DNA of 64,000 nt from Balneola vulgaris DSM 17893 (GTDB taxonomy: Bacteria > Bacteroidota > Rhodothermia > Balneolales > Balneolaceae): positions 1,263,212-1,327,211 of the forward strand of contig NZ_AQXH01000001.1 in NCBI RefSeq assembly GCF_000375465.1. Reading direction: 5' to 3'. The translations under genes and the position numbers were made by a program. Each line of letters begins with the position of its first letter. Position 1 is the stretch's first letter. Shown piece after piece: positions 63,437 to 64,000 of this stretch. The notes below the pieces were generated by a model, which saw only the letters and a program-made list of their open reading frames with translations, was not told the DNA's origin and searched no databases.

Positions 63437-64000
63437 TTAAAAGCCTAAGCTTACACCAAAGGTGTAGATTCTTGCCTGCGGTGCAGAATAGAAATCCTCA
63501 CCTATCGCAATATTTCCACCATTGATATCAGTGTTTACCTCAGGATCCCATCCATCATATTTAGTGAAGGTGAGCAAATTCACCCCTGAGAAATAGAACC
63601 TAGCTTTTCGTATGGATAGACTTTCCGTAATTGAATTTGGTAGGGTATAACCAAAGTTCAATGTTTTTAAACGAAGGTAGCTACCATCACTTAAGTATCT
63701 AGATGAAGCTGCAGATGCATCAAAATCGAATAAACGAGCTTGAGGAACGTCCGTTACGTCACCTGGATTTTGCCATCTATCTTCGTATTGATCCAATGTT
63801 TGGTTATCAAAGAAACAAGCACCACACGACTGGTATACACCACCGCCATTGTAGATATCGTTTCCATATACAAACTGGAAGAATACGCTTAAGTCGAATC
63901 CTTTATAGTTAAAGTTATTCGTTATACCACCTGTGAAATCCGGATTAGGATCACCGATTACTACTTGATTCGCAGCATCAGGATTTGTTGTAGTACCCGT
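63437..64000 (-). CDS. SusC/RagA-type TonB-linked outer membrane protein, C-terminal end only
   Basis: The last 187 residues of a SusC-type barrel; the frame is open to the window edge, so the gene begins beyond 64000. Typical features are FNYKGFDLSVFFQFVYGNDI, DGSYLRLKTLNFGYTLPNS, ARFYFSGVNLLTFTKYDGWD and DPEVNTDINGG, ending with the barrel motif ARIYTFGVSLGF. A Cys pair (SCGACF) lies in an extracellular loop. The TTG at 63796 is an internal Leu codon, not a start. With SusD it forms a nutrient importer. Confidence 0.92.
   Translation of the reverse strand, partial: TGTTTNPDAANQVVIGDPNPDFTGGITNNFNYKGFDLSVFFQFVYGNDIYNGGGVYQSCGACFFDNQTLDQYEDRWQNPGDVTDVPQARLFDFDASAASSRYLSDGSYLRLKTLNFGYTLPNSITESLSIRKARFYFSGVNLLTFTKYDGWDPEVNTDINGGNIAIGEDFYSAPQARIYTFGVSLGF

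Noticed and set aside
1-64000. tRNA genes, rRNA genes, CRISPR arrays and known riboswitches
   Set aside because: No cloverleaf-like segment, spaced repeat array or recognised riboswitch core was found by eye in the intergenic regions; a covariance-model search would be needed to be certain.

Overview
The window is chromosomal DNA from a Gram-negative bacterium of the Bacteroidetes/Rhodothermota/Balneolota group, tentatively Balneolota. It carries a SusC/SusD pair, several TonB-dependent receptors with N-terminal carboxypeptidase-like domains, many lipoproteins and secreted peptidases, and a meso-DAP-type MurE. Unlike typical Bacteroidetes, several genes are preceded by good Shine-Dalgarno sequences (rsmH, murG, ftsZ). 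No tRNA, rRNA, CRISPR array, transposase or phage gene was seen.

Region 1 (1-16.6 kb): the end of a P1-family peptidase gene, then a complete division and cell-wall (dcw) operon: mraZ-rsmH-ftsL-like-ftsI-murE-mraY-murD-ftsW-murG-murC-ftsQ-ftsA-ftsZ. Most junctions touch or overlap. It starts with a promoter followed by three MraZ boxes at 10-bp spacing and ends with a strong hairpin terminator. ftsQ seems to lack a conventional start codon and may begin at CTG.

Region 2 (16.6-22.9 kb): an intergenic stretch with degenerate palindromic repeats, then a TauE/SafE permease and PhzF-like isomerase pair, mutS2, an AhpD-like protein and a cytoplasmic SGNH-type hydrolase.

Region 3 (22.9-39.7 kb): probable metal acquisition and signalling. 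A DUF4856 lipoprotein, an imelysin-like lipoprotein, an HTTM (gamma-carboxylase-like) membrane protein and a TonB-dependent receptor form one unit. Its promoter is flanked by two copies of an operator-like motif, and a terminator lies after the first gene. Next come a coiled-coil lipoprotein, a TolB-like propeller lipoprotein, a second TonB receptor with a co-transcribed thioredoxin, an AT-rich propeller lipoprotein, and an operon of SpoIIE-type phosphatase, thioredoxin and DtxR-family regulator. A motif similar to the first operator also precedes the second receptor.

Region 4 (38.9-52.1 kb): NRDE protein, NhaC antiporter, PBP4-type DD-peptidase, a tandem pair of M14 peptidases of which the first has lost every catalytic residue, gltX, a WbqC-like protein, an SLC13 transporter, and a sodium:solute symporter preceded by an unlisted 41-residue membrane microprotein.

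Region 5 (52.1-64 kb): an AT-rich Asp-box lipoprotein gene sits between two nearly identical 93/94-bp direct repeats, as if inserted between the symporter and an M20 amidohydrolase. Then come a sterol-desaturase-like hydroxylase, a giant BNR/sortilin-like propeller protein, a HExxH metalloprotease, SusD and the 3' end of susC. Most of these secreted or outer-membrane proteins suggest peptide and polymer scavenging.
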